Positions 49,725 to 58,576 of a DNA stretch of 64,000 nt are shown piece after piece; position 1 is the stretch's first letter, and each line of letters opens with the position of its first letter. The stretch spans positions 14,660-78,659 of the forward strand of contig CAUWHJ010000014.1 in NCBI GenBank assembly GCA_963558655.1, written 5' to 3'. Under the pieces are notes generated by a model that did no database searches, was not told where the DNA came from, and saw only the letters and a program-made list of their open reading frames with translations. The position numbers and the translations under genes are program-made. The stretch comes from UMGS1590 sp963558655. GTDB taxonomy: Bacteria; Bacillota; Peptococcia; Peptococcales; Peptococcaceae.

Positions 49725-51137
49725 ATGAATTATACAGAGCAAACAACAAATATTCACATTCCGCGACTTGTTGTCGCTGCTGTGCAAGGGCGCTCTGGCA
49801 AGACCACGTTCACCATAGGGTTGCAACGCGCCCTTAGGGAGCGTGGTCTTTTGCTACAAGGCTTCAAAAAGGGACCAGATTATATCGACCCAAGCTGGTC
49901 TACCTTTGCCAGTGGCATACCTTGCCGCAATCTCGATGCAGTGATGATGACAAAAGAACAAATTCTCCATTCTTTTATCAACCATGCCAAAGACAAAGAT
50001 ATTGCCGTGGTGGAAGGTGCTATGGGCATCTTCGATGGGCTGGATTGGCAAGGCTCTAACAGCACTGCTGAACTTGCTGTTACCTTGCAGGCGCCTGTTA
50101 TATTGGTGGTTAATACGACACGCATCACACGCAGCGTAGCGGCTATTATTAACGGCGTTGTTGGCTTTGATAAACGTGTCAACATTGCCGGTGTTGTGCT
50201 CAATCAGGTGGCACGTCCGCGACATTTGAATCTTATGACAAAGGTCATCGAAGAATATTGTGATGTACCGCTTTTGGGTGCGCTGCCAAAGAGCAAAAAC
50301 GTGGAAATTCCAGATCGACATTTGGGACTGATTCCAGCTGCCGAACAAGATGCCCTGCAAGCACGTATTGATGGGTTGGCGAAACTGGTTAGCGACCATG
50401 TTGACCTGGAAGTTCTTTTGCGTATCGCTGAGGCTGCACCAGCCCTCAAGGACCCACTTCCGGAAAGACAGCAAGAAGTCATCAAAGACAAAGTGCGTAT
50501 CGGTGTTTTCCGTGATCGTGCCTTTAGCTTTTACTATCCAGAAAACCTCGAAGCCTTGACCAGAGAAGGAGCAGAGTTGATCGATATTGACGCCTTGCAG
50601 GAAACGTCTCTGCCGGCGCTGGATGGTCTTTATATTGGCGGTGGTTTTCCGGAGATTTTTGCACAGCATCTTGCAGATAATGTGGGTATGCGGCAAGCGG
50701 TGAAAGAAGCATCGGAAGCAGGTATGCCGATTTATGCCGAATGTGGCGGACTCATGTATTTGGTGAGGGAATTGGTAAGTGAAAATAATCACTATCCGAT
50801 GGCAGGCATTTTTGATGCCAGTGTGACAATGGAACAACGTCCTGTTGGCTTGGGCTATACCGTGCAACGTGCTACAACAGAAAATCCTTTCTTTGCGGAA
50901 GGCATGAAGCTGGTTGGTCATGAATTTCACCACTCGCGTGTAGAAATGGCGGAACCAACGTCGTTTGGCTTTGCCACAGAACGTGGTAAAGGCATCTGCG
51001 AAATAGACGGGCAAATCATGGATGGGCTTGTGAGCCGCAATACATTGGCGACTTATCACCATTTCCACGCTGCGTCCTCTGAGGTTTGGGCGAAAAATTT
51101 TGTACAATTAGCAGAAGCTTTCCATAAAAATAAATGA
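49725..51137 (+). CDS. Cobyrinate a,c-diamide synthase-like amidotransferase, candidate siroheme amidase DsrN
   Basis: 470 residues. The N-terminal ATP domain has VAAVQGRSGKTTFTIGL and FKKGPDYIDPSW with EGAMGIFDG. The C-terminal class I glutaminase has GLYIGGGFPEIFA and the catalytic Cys in YAECGGLMYL, with the late HEFHHSR. CobB/CbiA enzymes amidate corrinoid carboxylates; the homologue DsrN in sulfur oxidisers serves siroheme-amide synthesis for Dsr. Its place directly before ferredoxin-dsrAB, with no other cobalamin genes near, favours the DsrN role. No gene symbol is given because both roles remain possible. Confidence 0.88.
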   Translation: MNYTEQTTNIHIPRLVVAAVQGRSGKTTFTIGLQRALRERGLLLQGFKKGPDYIDPSWSTFASGIPCRNLDAVMMTKEQILHSFINHAKDKDIAVVEGAMGIFDGLDWQGSNSTAELAVTLQAPVILVVNTTRITRSVAAIINGVVGFDKRVNIAGVVLNQVARPRHLNLMTKVIEEYCDVPLLGALPKSKNVEIPDRHLGLIPAAEQDALQARIDGLAKLVSDHVDLEVLLRIAEAAPALKDPLPERQQEVIKDKVRIGVFRDRAFSFYYPENLEALTREGAELIDIDALQETSLPALDGLYIGGGFPEIFAQHLADNVGMRQAVKEASEAGMPIYAECGGLMYLVRELVSENNHYPMAGIFDASVTMEQRPVGLGYTVQRATTENPFFAEGMKLVGHEFHHSRVEMAEPTSFGFATERGKGICEIDGQIMDGLVSRNTLATYHHFHAASSEVWAKNFVQLAEAFHKNK

Positions 51138-51234
51138 TATTTATTGATGAAATTAAGATAATCACATTCTGAACGGCGGCTATTTATTGCAAAATTTCAC
51201 AAAGTGTGAGAAACTAATGAAAGTAGATGAGTGA

Positions 51235-51253
51235 TTTGTCGGGTTACGACAAA
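51235..51253 (+). promoter_or_regulatory. Inverted repeat upstream of the ferredoxin-dsr genes
   Basis: TTTGTCG-GGTTA-CGACAAA, perfect 7-bp arms, 35 bases before the ferredoxin start. Slightly upstream (51195-51211) is TTTCACAAAGTGTGAGA, another near-palindrome. Either could be an operator; no confident promoter boxes can be named. Confidence 0.5.
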
Positions 51254-51287
51254 GAAGATAATCTATTATAGGAAGGAGCGAAGAAAC

Positions 51288-51470
51288 ATGTACTTAGTAG
51301 AAGTTGACGAAACCAAGTGCGTTGGTTGCGGTGCTTGTGCATCCGACTGCCCACAAAACGTTTACGAAATTGTTGATGGCGTATCCACCGTTAACGAAAA
51401 CGAATGCATTGGTTGCCAGACCTGCATTGCAGTTTGCCCTGCTGATGCCATTGCTTTGAACGAATATTGA
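51288..51470 (+). CDS. Ferredoxin, 2x[4Fe-4S]
   Basis: 60 residues with two classical cluster motifs: CVGCGACASDCP and CIGCQTCIAVCP. GGAAGGAG precedes ATG 51288. Located just before dsrA, it is a likely electron donor to the sulfite reductase. Confidence 0.95.
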   Translation: MYLVEVDETKCVGCGACASDCPQNVYEIVDGVSTVNENECIGCQTCIAVCPADAIALNEY

Positions 51471-51476
51471 TTCCAT

Positions 51477-51496
51477 TCACGGGTTTGTCCCGTGAC
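51477..51496 (+). promoter_or_regulatory. Hairpin between ferredoxin and dsrA
   Basis: TCACGGG-TTTGT-CCCGTGA, a 7-bp stem without T-run. It may act as an mRNA processing or stability element that sets ferredoxin levels above dsrAB. Confidence 0.45.
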
Positions 51497-51513
51497 AAAT
51501 AACATGGAGGTGT

Positions 51514-52731
51514 ATGGATTTGTCTACCAACAATAGACCGATGATGGAAGAGATGAAGAAAGGCAAATGGCCTTCCTTCGTCAAGGAAATTGAAAAAGCC
51601 TCTTCCTCCGTCAATAAAGAAGTATGCGATACTTTGCTCGATTTATTGGAAGAATCTTACGAAGTTAAGATGCCACTGTGGAAACACGGCGGTATCGTAG
51701 GTGTCCGCAGTTACGGCGGCGGTGTTGTAGGGCGTTACACTCTGAAGCCTGAAAAATACCCAGCTGTAACCGAATTCCACACCATGCGTATCAACCAGCC
51801 TTCCGGCTTCTTCTACAAGTCTGAAGACCTTCGCACTCTGTGCGACATTTGGGACAAGCATGGTTCCGGCATCACCAATATGCATGGTGCAACCGGTGAC
51901 GTTATTTTCCTTGGTACTACCACCGAACATCTGCAGCCTTGCTTCAACGATCTGTCTGAAGCTGGTTGGGACCTTGGTGGTTCCGGTTCTAACCTCAGAA
52001 CCCCAAGCTGCTGCGTAGGTCCTGGCCGTTGCGAATTCGCATGCTATGATACGCTGGACTTCACCTACAATGTCACCCAGCACTATCAGATGGAATTGCA
52101 CCGCCCAATGTGGCCTTACAAGTCCAAAATTAAAGCTTCTGGTTGCCCTAACGACTGCGTATCTGCAACTGCTCGTTCCGATATTGCGGTTATTGGTACC
52201 TGGAGAGATGACATCCAGGTAGACCAGGCTGAAGTTGCTGCTTATGCAGATGCTGGGCTGCCAATCAAGGCTATCATCGGCCGTTGCCCAACCCATTGCA
52301 TCAGCTATGACGCTGACAAGAAGGAAATCACCATTGACAACGCTAACTGCACCCGTTGCATGCACTGCATCAACAACATGCCAAAGGCTCTGCACGTTGG
52401 TAAAGACAAAGGTGCTTCCATCCTGCTCGGTGGTAAAGCTACCATCGTACAGTCCGCTTTCCTCGGCTGGGTTGTTGTACCATTCATGAAGCTCGACAAA
52501 GAAAACGACTACGAAAACTTCAAAGATTTCGTAGAACGCGTTTGGGATTGGTGGGATGAACACGCTAAGACCCGTGAACGTCTCGGCGAATTGATCTACC
52601 GACTCGGCATGAACTCCATGCTTAAAGCGATCGACATGAAGCCAGTACCTCAGATGGTTGATCACCCACGTGAAAACCCATATATCTACTGGTATGGTGA
52701 AGATTTTAATCAAACGGAGGTGGCTGAATAA
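51514..52731 (+). CDS. dsrA: Dissimilatory sulfite reductase subunit alpha
   Basis: 405 residues. GSGSNLRTPSCCVGPGRCEF with ACYDT and SGCPNDCVSA hold the Cys ligands of the siroheme-coupled [4Fe-4S] cluster (C-x5-C and C-x3-C). The inserted ferredoxin domain has CTRCMHCINNMP. TWRDDIQVD and GRCPTHCISYD match DsrA. It reduces sulfite with DsrB and passes sulfur to DsrC. Codon bias suggests high expression. It overlaps or abuts dsrB. Confidence 0.97.
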   Translation: MDLSTNNRPMMEEMKKGKWPSFVKEIEKASSSVNKEVCDTLLDLLEESYEVKMPLWKHGGIVGVRSYGGGVVGRYTLKPEKYPAVTEFHTMRINQPSGFFYKSEDLRTLCDIWDKHGSGITNMHGATGDVIFLGTTTEHLQPCFNDLSEAGWDLGGSGSNLRTPSCCVGPGRCEFACYDTLDFTYNVTQHYQMELHRPMWPYKSKIKASGCPNDCVSATARSDIAVIGTWRDDIQVDQAEVAAYADAGLPIKAIIGRCPTHCISYDADKKEITIDNANCTRCMHCINNMPKALHVGKDKGASILLGGKATIVQSAFLGWVVVPFMKLDKENDYENFKDFVERVWDWWDEHAKTRERLGELIYRLGMNSMLKAIDMKPVPQMVDHPRENPYIYWYGEDFNQTEVAE

Positions 52732-52733
52732 TG

Positions 52734-53819
52734 ATGTCTCAATACGCTGCAACTGATATTGGACCTCCGCACTACTGGGATAAAATGCCTAAAATGTGCC
52801 AGGACAACTATGGTCAGTGGCAATATCATGAAAAAATTAAACCAGGTGTTCTGAAACACGTTGGCCCTGCAGGTGCTCTTTACACTGTACGTGTAGGTTC
52901 TACCCGTCTGCTCTCCACCGAAACCATTCGTTGGTTTGCTGACCTCGCAGACAAATACTGCGATGGGCATCTTCGTTTCACAACCCGTACTTCTATCGAA
53001 CTTATGACCACTGAAGAAGCTAACGTGGATAAGATCATCGAAGAAGTAGAAGCTTACGGCTTCCCAGTTGGTGGTACTGGTCGCTCCCTGCGCACCATGC
53101 TCCATACCCAGGGTTGGGTACACTGCCATAGTGCAGCTACCGATGCTTCTGGTACCGTTAAAGCAGTTATGGATGCTCTCTATGACTACTTCAAACGCGA
53201 TGACCTGCCAGCTCATCTGAAAATTTCCATGGCTTGCTGCTTGAACATGTGCGGCGCTGTACACTGCTCCGACATTTCTTTCGTAGGTATGCACAGAACG
53301 ATTCCTCGCGTTATCGACGAACAAGTTGCTGACTCCTGCGAAATTCCTAACCTCGTTGCAGCTTGCCCAGTAGGTGCTATTCGTCCAAATCCTAAGAAGA
53401 AATCTGTTACGATCAACGAAGAAAAGTGCATGTACTGCGGTAACTGCTTCTCCGTCTGCCCAGCACTGCCTATCGCAGACCCTGAAAACGATGGTCTCGC
53501 AGTATTCGTTGGTGGTAAGGTTTCCAACGCTCGTACGGGCCCAACCTTCTCCAAGCTGGTTGTTCCTTACATCCCTAACGAACCACCAAGATGGCCAACT
53601 CTCGTTAACACCATCAAGCACTTGGTTGAAATCTGGGTTGAAAACGCTATGCCAGGCGAACGCTATGGTGAATGGGTTGAACGTATCGGTTGGGAAAAAT
53701 TCTTTGAAATTTCCGGTCTGGAATTCACCGATAAGCACATCGATGACTTTACATTCTCTGTAAAGACCTTCCGCACGACCTCTAACTTCAAATATACCAA
53801 CGCAGTTGAAACCATGTAA
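52734..53819 (+). CDS. dsrB: Dissimilatory sulfite reductase subunit beta
   Basis: 361 residues (ATG 52731 also possible, overlapping the dsrA stop). RFTTRTSIELMTT, RTMLHTQGWVHCHSAATDASG, SMACCLNMCGAVHCSD and the ferredoxin domain CMYCGNCFSVCPALP are typical DsrB features. It forms alpha2beta2 with DsrA. Confidence 0.97.
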   Translation: MSQYAATDIGPPHYWDKMPKMCQDNYGQWQYHEKIKPGVLKHVGPAGALYTVRVGSTRLLSTETIRWFADLADKYCDGHLRFTTRTSIELMTTEEANVDKIIEEVEAYGFPVGGTGRSLRTMLHTQGWVHCHSAATDASGTVKAVMDALYDYFKRDDLPAHLKISMACCLNMCGAVHCSDISFVGMHRTIPRVIDEQVADSCEIPNLVAACPVGAIRPNPKKKSVTINEEKCMYCGNCFSVCPALPIADPENDGLAVFVGGKVSNARTGPTFSKLVVPYIPNEPPRWPTLVNTIKHLVEIWVENAMPGERYGEWVERIGWEKFFEISGLEFTDKHIDDFTFSVKTFRTTSNFKYTNAVETM

Positions 53820-53861
53820 TTTGGTTTAGCCCTGTAACATCTGTCGAAAGGAGATGTCATA

Positions 53862-54065
53862 ATGGCTGACTTTACCAAAGAAGAACTCGAAGCGAAGATC
53901 ATCGAATTCCTCGGCACCAAAGACAAAGCGAAGAACCGTGAAATCGCTGATGCTCTTGGTGTGAAGAAACGCGATGTCGACGTTGCGGTAGCTGACTTGG
54001 CAAACGATGGGAAGATTGAATATCTCTATCTTGGGACTTCCTATGTAACGCTTCCTAAGAAGTAA
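53862..54065 (+). CDS. dsrD: DsrD, small regulator of dissimilatory sulfite reductase
   Basis: 67 residues: a winged-helix-like protein with KEELEAKIIEFLGTKDKAKNREIADALG and KIEYLYLGTSYVTLP. DsrD follows dsrAB in sulfite/sulfate reducers and is known to stimulate DsrAB. It is absent from sulfur oxidisers, so it points to the reductive direction. Confidence 0.95.
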   Translation: MADFTKEELEAKIIEFLGTKDKAKNREIADALGVKKRDVDVAVADLANDGKIEYLYLGTSYVTLPKK

Positions 54066-54141
54066 TTTCTTAGGGTTGAATTTGGAGGGTTCAGAGGAAA
54101 GCATTAGTAATTCTTTTTGAATCCTCCGTTAAATTGCTTTT

Positions 54142-54166
54142 CATTACCTTAAGGTAATGGTATAAT
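54142..54166 (+). promoter_or_regulatory. Promoter with 18-bp perfect palindrome ahead of the small gene and dsrC
   Basis: CATTACCTTAAGGTAATG (54142-54159) ends one base before TATAAT (54161-54166), so it fills the spacer between -35 and -10. A -35 may be TTTTCA (54138-54143, 17-base spacer). A dimeric regulator bound here would contact the promoter core. Confidence 0.65.
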
Positions 54167-54183
54167 GTGAAAAGGAGATACAA

Positions 54184-54384
54184 ATGGCCCTCTTGGATGA
54201 TTGCATGGAATGGTTAGACTTTTGTGAAGATTTGATTCGTGAGATTTCTGACTCGAAGTTGAGTGAGTATAAAATGGGTCAGGTCGATGGCTTGAGAATG
54301 GCTACAGAAATGCTGAAAGACTATTTGGTCGAATATCCTGGGTTTGTAGATCCAATACACAAATTTGACAAATTTAAAATGTGA
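54184..54384 (+). CDS. Small conserved-looking acidic protein co-transcribed with dsrC
   Basis: 66 residues, helical, with MEWLDFCEDLIREISDSKLSEYK and GLRMATEMLKDYLVEYPGFVDP. It follows its own AAAAGGAG site and promoter and lies 12 bases before dsrC. It has two Cys in the N-terminal half (DDCMEW, DFCED). No family recognised. The operon link to dsrC suggests a role in sulfur transfer or DsrC handling. Confidence 0.7.
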   Translation: MALLDDCMEWLDFCEDLIREISDSKLSEYKMGQVDGLRMATEMLKDYLVEYPGFVDPIHKFDKFKM

Positions 54385-54396
54385 GGTGCTTTATCA

Positions 54397-54714
54397 ATGC
54401 CAGAAATCGATGTAAATGGTAAAAAAGTTGAAGTCGATGAAGACGGTTTCTTAGTAAGCCTTGACCAGTGGGATGAAGATGTTGCTAAGTACTTGGCTGA
54501 AACCGAAGGTCTCAGCGAACTCAGCGAAGATCACTGGAAACTCATCAACTATCTCAAAGACTACTACAATGAATACGGTATCGCTCCAATGGTACGTAAG
54601 ATGACCAAGGAATCTGGTTTCTCCCTGAAAGAAATCTATGATCTCTTCCCATCTGGTCCAGCTAAGGGCGCATGCAAAATCGCTGGTCTTCCAAAACCAA
54701 CCGGTTGCGTATAA
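54397..54714 (+). CDS. dsrC: DsrC sulfur carrier protein
   Basis: 105 residues, starting MPEIDVNGKKVEVDEDGF. It contains WDEDVAKYLAE and the C-terminal arm ACKIAGLPKPTGCV with both conserved cysteines spaced as in true DsrC. It carries the sulfur from DsrAB as a trisulfide. Confidence 0.96.
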   Translation: MPEIDVNGKKVEVDEDGFLVSLDQWDEDVAKYLAETEGLSELSEDHWKLINYLKDYYNEYGIAPMVRKMTKESGFSLKEIYDLFPSGPAKGACKIAGLPKPTGCV

Positions 54715-54740
54715 TTTTATACGTTCAATTTGGAATACAA

Positions 54741-54772
54741 GGGTGCATCGGGTTGCCGATGCACCCTTTTTA
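54741..54772 (+). terminator. Terminator of dsrC
   Basis: 11-bp stem GGGTGCATCGG/CCGATGCACCC, loop GTTG, then TTTTTAT. Confidence 0.93.
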
Positions 54773-54847
54773 TATGCACTTTTGCGACAAAAGGTGTGCG
54801 CTGGGGAGATATGTAAAAATATTTGGATAAAATTGCTCGTGGGAAAA

Positions 54848-54876
54848 TTGCATTCACGACCGTTATTTGTTATAGT
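54848..54876 (+). promoter_or_regulatory. Promoter of the phosphoribosyltransferase-ilvD operon
   Basis: TTGCAT (54848-54853), 17-base spacer, TATAGT (54871-54876). Confidence 0.6.
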
Positions 54877-54901
54877 AAAAGAATACAGTAAGGGAGGGTT
54901 T

Positions 54902-55495
54902 ATGATGAAGAAATTTCATGAAGTTGAAATTGCTGGTTTGAAACGTCAACTGCCTTTGTACCAAATTGATGAAGAAACGTGGATCCCTCTGTTCATTGCC
55001 TACAATGACTTGCCCTTGATTCAGGCGGCTGCGGCTGCGCTATTGGAAAAAGTGCCGGATTTTGACTGTATTGTAACAGAAGAAATTCAGGGCATTACCT
55101 TAGCCTATGCAATGACGCTGCTTGCAGGAAAGGAGCGTTTCGTGGTTGCGCGCAAGAGTGCAAAAGCGTATATGGACGACGTTGTTGCTATTCAAGTTGT
55201 TGAACGTCGCGGCGATGAAGAGCATTATAAACGGTTGTATTTATCGAAAGATGATGCAGCCTATATGACAGATAAGCGAGTATTGTTGGTTGATGATGTG
55301 GTTTTGCATGGTTCAACGATGACTGCGTTGGCTGATTTGGTGGAAGCACTTGGTGGCTATGTGGTTGGTGAAGCCAGCATCATTCGCCATGGTTTTCAAA
55401 GCAGTATTTCAGACGAATACGTTGATAAATCCTACCTGCTGTCGTTGCCTTTATTTACAAATGATGGCGAGCAAATTGACCAAGAGAATATATAA
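54902..55495 (+). CDS. Phosphoribosyltransferase (adenine/xanthine PRTase-like)
   Basis: 197 residues (or from ATG 54905). The PRPP loop is VLLVDDVVLHGSTMTALADLV (around residues 123-143). VTEEIQGITLAYAMTLLAG and FVVARKSAKAYMDD are as in the Apt/Xpt class. It joins a purine base with PRPP; the base cannot be told from sequence. AGGGAGGG precedes the start. It lies 26 bases before the ilvD start. Confidence 0.82.
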   Translation: MMKKFHEVEIAGLKRQLPLYQIDEETWIPLFIAYNDLPLIQAAAAALLEKVPDFDCIVTEEIQGITLAYAMTLLAGKERFVVARKSAKAYMDDVVAIQVVERRGDEEHYKRLYLSKDDAAYMTDKRVLLVDDVVLHGSTMTALADLVEALGGYVVGEASIIRHGFQSSISDEYVDKSYLLSLPLFTNDGEQIDQENI

Positions 55496-55521
55496 GTATA
55501 TAAATGGAGATGAGTTATTCT

Positions 55522-57210
55522 ATGAGAAGTGATCAAGTAAAAAAAGGCCCTACGCGTGCGCCCCATCGTTCGCTGTTCCGAGCTATGGGCTATACAACAG
55601 AAGATTTGGCAAAGCCTTTAATTGGTGTTGTTAATGCACAAAATGAAGTGATTCCGGGTCATTTTCATTTGGATGAAATCGCTAATGCTGTGAAAGCGGG
55701 CGTTTTAGGCGCCGGCGGTACGCCAATGGAATTTCCTGCGATTGGGCTTTGTGATGGCATTGCGATGAATCATTCTGGTATGAACTATTCTTTAGCAACG
55801 CGCGAACTGATTGCCGATTCTATTGAGGCCATGTATATGGCTTATAAGTTTGATGGTTTGGTGTTGATTGGGAACTGTGACAAAATTGTACCAGGGATGC
55901 TGATGGCAGCTGCACGTCTTAATGTGCCTTGCGTGTATGTCAGCGGTGGTCCAATGTTGCCAGGTCGTTATCGCGGTGAAGACAGTGATTTGAGCCGCGG
56001 CGGTTTTGAAGCGGTTGGTGCCTACACCGCCGGTAAAATTGATGAAGCAACCTTAACCGAGCTTGAAGAAACCGCTTGTCAAACGTGTGGCTCTTGTTCG
56101 GGTATGTATACAGCTAATACCATTAACTGCTTGGCAGAAGTGCTTGGCTTAGCATTACCTGGCAATGGCACGATTCCTGCTCCATATGGTGCACGTAAAG
56201 CGCTGGGGCGTAAGGCTGGGAAGCAGGTCATGGAAATGGTCGAAAAGAACATTTGTGCACGCGATATTTTAACGCGCGAGGCTTTTCTTAACGCTATCAC
56301 GGTGGATATGGCCATTGGTGGTTCGACCAACACGGTGCTTCATTTGATGGCGATTGCAAACCAGGCTCATGTTAAAATTACCTTGGAGGATTTCGATCGT
56401 ATTTCCAATGAAACTGCACAGGTGTGCAAATTGAGTCCTGCCAATACGCAGCATATCAGCGATCTGAATGAGGCAGGCGGGATTCCTGCTTTGCTTAAGC
56501 AGTTGCTTGATGCTGGTAAGGTAGATGGTTCCGTAATGACGGTTACTGGTAAAACCTTGGCAGAAAATGTTGCTGATGCAGTGGTAAAAAATCGAGATGT
56601 GATTCATTCTATTGAGGATGCTTATTCGCAAACGGGTGGTTTGGCTGTATTGCGTGGCAATCTGGCACCGGACGGTGCTGTTGTGAAGCAGGGGGCTGTG
56701 GCACCTGAGATGCTCAAGCATTCCGGCCCTGCTCGTGTCTTTGATTCTGAAGCAGAAGCGTTTGAAGCTATTACAGAAGGCAGAATTCATTCTGGTGATG
56801 TTGTGGTTATTCGCTATGAAGGCCCTAAGGGCGGCCCTGGCATGAAAGAAATGCTCTCACCAACCTCTGCTATTATCGGTGCTGGTTTGGGTAAAGAAGT
56901 GGCACTTTTGACCGATGGCCGTTTTTCTGGCGCAACTGCTGGCGCCTGCATTGGCCACATTTCTCCGGAAGCTGCTGAAGGTGGTCCGCTTGGGTTGGTA
57001 GAAGAAGGCGACATGATTGACATTGACATTCCAAATAGGACGTTGTCTGTTCGCCTTACTGATGAGGAGATGGAAGCGCGGAAGGCAAATCGTAAATCGC
57101 CAAAGCGAGATCTTATCGACAATTCTTATTTGCGTCGCTATGCATATCTTGTTACCTCTGCCAGCACTGGAGCAGTGATGCGAGATCCGCTGCTTGATGA
57201 TGAAAACTAA
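55522..57210 (+). CDS. ilvD: Dihydroxy-acid dehydratase
   Basis: 562 residues, starting MRSDQVKKGPTRAPHRSLFRAMGY. LIGNCDKIVPGM and CQTCGSCSGMYTANT carry the Fe-S ligands, and the end is NRKSPKRDLIDNSYLRRYAYLVTSA. It makes 2-keto acids for Val/Ile/Leu synthesis. The family N-terminus fixes the ATG at 55522 and not the upstream ATG at 55504. Confidence 0.95.
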   Translation: MRSDQVKKGPTRAPHRSLFRAMGYTTEDLAKPLIGVVNAQNEVIPGHFHLDEIANAVKAGVLGAGGTPMEFPAIGLCDGIAMNHSGMNYSLATRELIADSIEAMYMAYKFDGLVLIGNCDKIVPGMLMAAARLNVPCVYVSGGPMLPGRYRGEDSDLSRGGFEAVGAYTAGKIDEATLTELEETACQTCGSCSGMYTANTINCLAEVLGLALPGNGTIPAPYGARKALGRKAGKQVMEMVEKNICARDILTREAFLNAITVDMAIGGSTNTVLHLMAIANQAHVKITLEDFDRISNETAQVCKLSPANTQHISDLNEAGGIPALLKQLLDAGKVDGSVMTVTGKTLAENVADAVVKNRDVIHSIEDAYSQTGGLAVLRGNLAPDGAVVKQGAVAPEMLKHSGPARVFDSEAEAFEAITEGRIHSGDVVVIRYEGPKGGPGMKEMLSPTSAIIGAGLGKEVALLTDGRFSGATAGACIGHISPEAAEGGPLGLVEEGDMIDIDIPNRTLSVRLTDEEMEARKANRKSPKRDLIDNSYLRRYAYLVTSASTGAVMRDPLLDDEN

Positions 57211-57253
57211 ATATCAGCGTCTGCATTTGCGTGCATTGCATCAATTTATAAGA

Positions 57254-57283
57254 ACAGGAACCTTGAAGGGTTCCTGTTTTTTG
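57254..57283 (+). terminator. Terminator of ilvD
   Basis: Stem CAGGAACC/GGTTCCTG followed by TTTTTT. Confidence 0.88.
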
Positions 57284-57339
57284 ATGCAATGTGTCGTTGT
57301 TGAACGTGGTGACATGGTAAAGACGGCAACTATTAAGAA

Positions 57340-57369
57340 TTGAAGATAAAGATTGGGGATTTATAGAAT
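57340..57369 (+). promoter_or_regulatory. Possible promoter of the glycosyltransferase operon
   Basis: TTGAAG (57340-57345), 18-base spacer, TAGAAT (57364-57369). Both boxes have mismatches. Confidence 0.4.
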
Positions 57370-57427
57370 ATCACGTATATTTGTGGTAGGATAACGATGT
57401 GTCAAAGGTGAGAAAGGAGAGGGGCCA

Positions 57428-58558
57428 ATGCGAATAATGATTGTCACAGAGGATTTTCTGCCTGCGACCGATGGTTTGGTGTTAAGATTGACAGAAGCCA
57501 TTCGTTATTTTCTCAAAGAAGGGCATCAGGTTGTTGTCATTACGCCGGACAGAGGCATTGACCAGTTTGAGGATGCGACCATTTATGGCATTCCGGACAA
57601 ACATTTGCCATTTGGGAAAAAAATATTGTGGGCACCTTCTTTGAAACGTATCAACGAGATTATGTTGGATTTCTCGCCACAGGTGGTACATATTGTAAAT
57701 CCGATGCTTTTAGGAAATGTGGCCTCGCAGTATGCAGCTAAATTGGGGATTCCCATGGTAGTGAGCTATCATACCAATTATATGCTGAAGGCGAAAGACT
57801 ACTATCTTAATTATCGGATATCGGAAAAAATGTTGTGGAAAATGCGGCAGAAAGTATCTGCTGCTGCTTCTATGAATTTGTGTACTTCTCATGTCATGCG
57901 TCATGTGCTTGCACAATATGGAATTACAAATGCTCATGTGTTAAAACGTGGGGTGGATTTGGAAAAACGCCATCCGCATTTTGTGTCTGAAGATATGAGA
58001 ATGATTCTTGCAAAAGGGCAAAAAAATAAGAAGTTGTTGGTTTATGTTGGTGGCTTGCAAAAACGGAAAAATTTGGAAGCGTTGCTGCCAATGATGAAGC
58101 GACGTGACGATGTTTGTCTGGCTGTTGTGGGTGATGGGCCATACCGAAAAGAGTTGGAACGTGCCTTTGCTGGAACAAACTGTGTATTTACAGGTTTTTT
58201 GCGTGGGCGCAATTTGGCGGAAGCCTATGCTTCGGGCGATGCCTTCATTTTCCCAACGTTGGATGAACAAGTGGGGTTGACGCTGCTCGAAGCCATGGCA
58301 TCAGGTGTGCCGATTATTGCGGCGCGTAGTCCGTTGATTACGGAACAGTTTAAGGACGGGCGTGATGCAATTTTTTACACGGCTGGCGACGAAGATTCGC
58401 TGGATGCAGCGATTACCCGTTTAGATGATGCGGAAATGATGCGGCGAATGCGTGTGATTGCACGCAAGGAGGCGGAGGCTTCGAGCTGGGAACGAGCCAG
58501 TCAGCAGTTGATGGACTATTATAACATCGCCTATGTGCGGGCAACACATTATAACTAA
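57428..58558 (+). CDS. GT4-family glycosyltransferase
   Basis: 376 residues. VTEDFLPATDGLVLRLTEAI at the N-terminus, VSYHTNYMLKAKDYYLNY in the middle and FPTLDEQVGLTLLEAMASGVPII at the C-terminus (E-x7-E motif) are typical of GT4 enzymes near diacylglycerol glucosyltransferases. It probably adds a sugar to a lipid or surface glycan. It lies 18 bases before a response regulator, so it is in one operon with the two-component system. Confidence 0.85.
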   Translation: MRIMIVTEDFLPATDGLVLRLTEAIRYFLKEGHQVVVITPDRGIDQFEDATIYGIPDKHLPFGKKILWAPSLKRINEIMLDFSPQVVHIVNPMLLGNVASQYAAKLGIPMVVSYHTNYMLKAKDYYLNYRISEKMLWKMRQKVSAAASMNLCTSHVMRHVLAQYGITNAHVLKRGVDLEKRHPHFVSEDMRMILAKGQKNKKLLVYVGGLQKRKNLEALLPMMKRRDDVCLAVVGDGPYRKELERAFAGTNCVFTGFLRGRNLAEAYASGDAFIFPTLDEQVGLTLLEAMASGVPIIAARSPLITEQFKDGRDAIFYTAGDEDSLDAAITRLDDAEMMRRMRVIARKEAEASSWERASQQLMDYYNIAYVRATHYN

Positions 58559-58576
58559 ACAGAAAGTGGTGTATTT

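Noticed and set aside
49854..51107. 417-residue open frame on the minus strand across the CobB/DsrN gene
   Set aside because: Antisense shadow of a clear amidotransferase; no start signal and Cys/His-rich nonsense composition.
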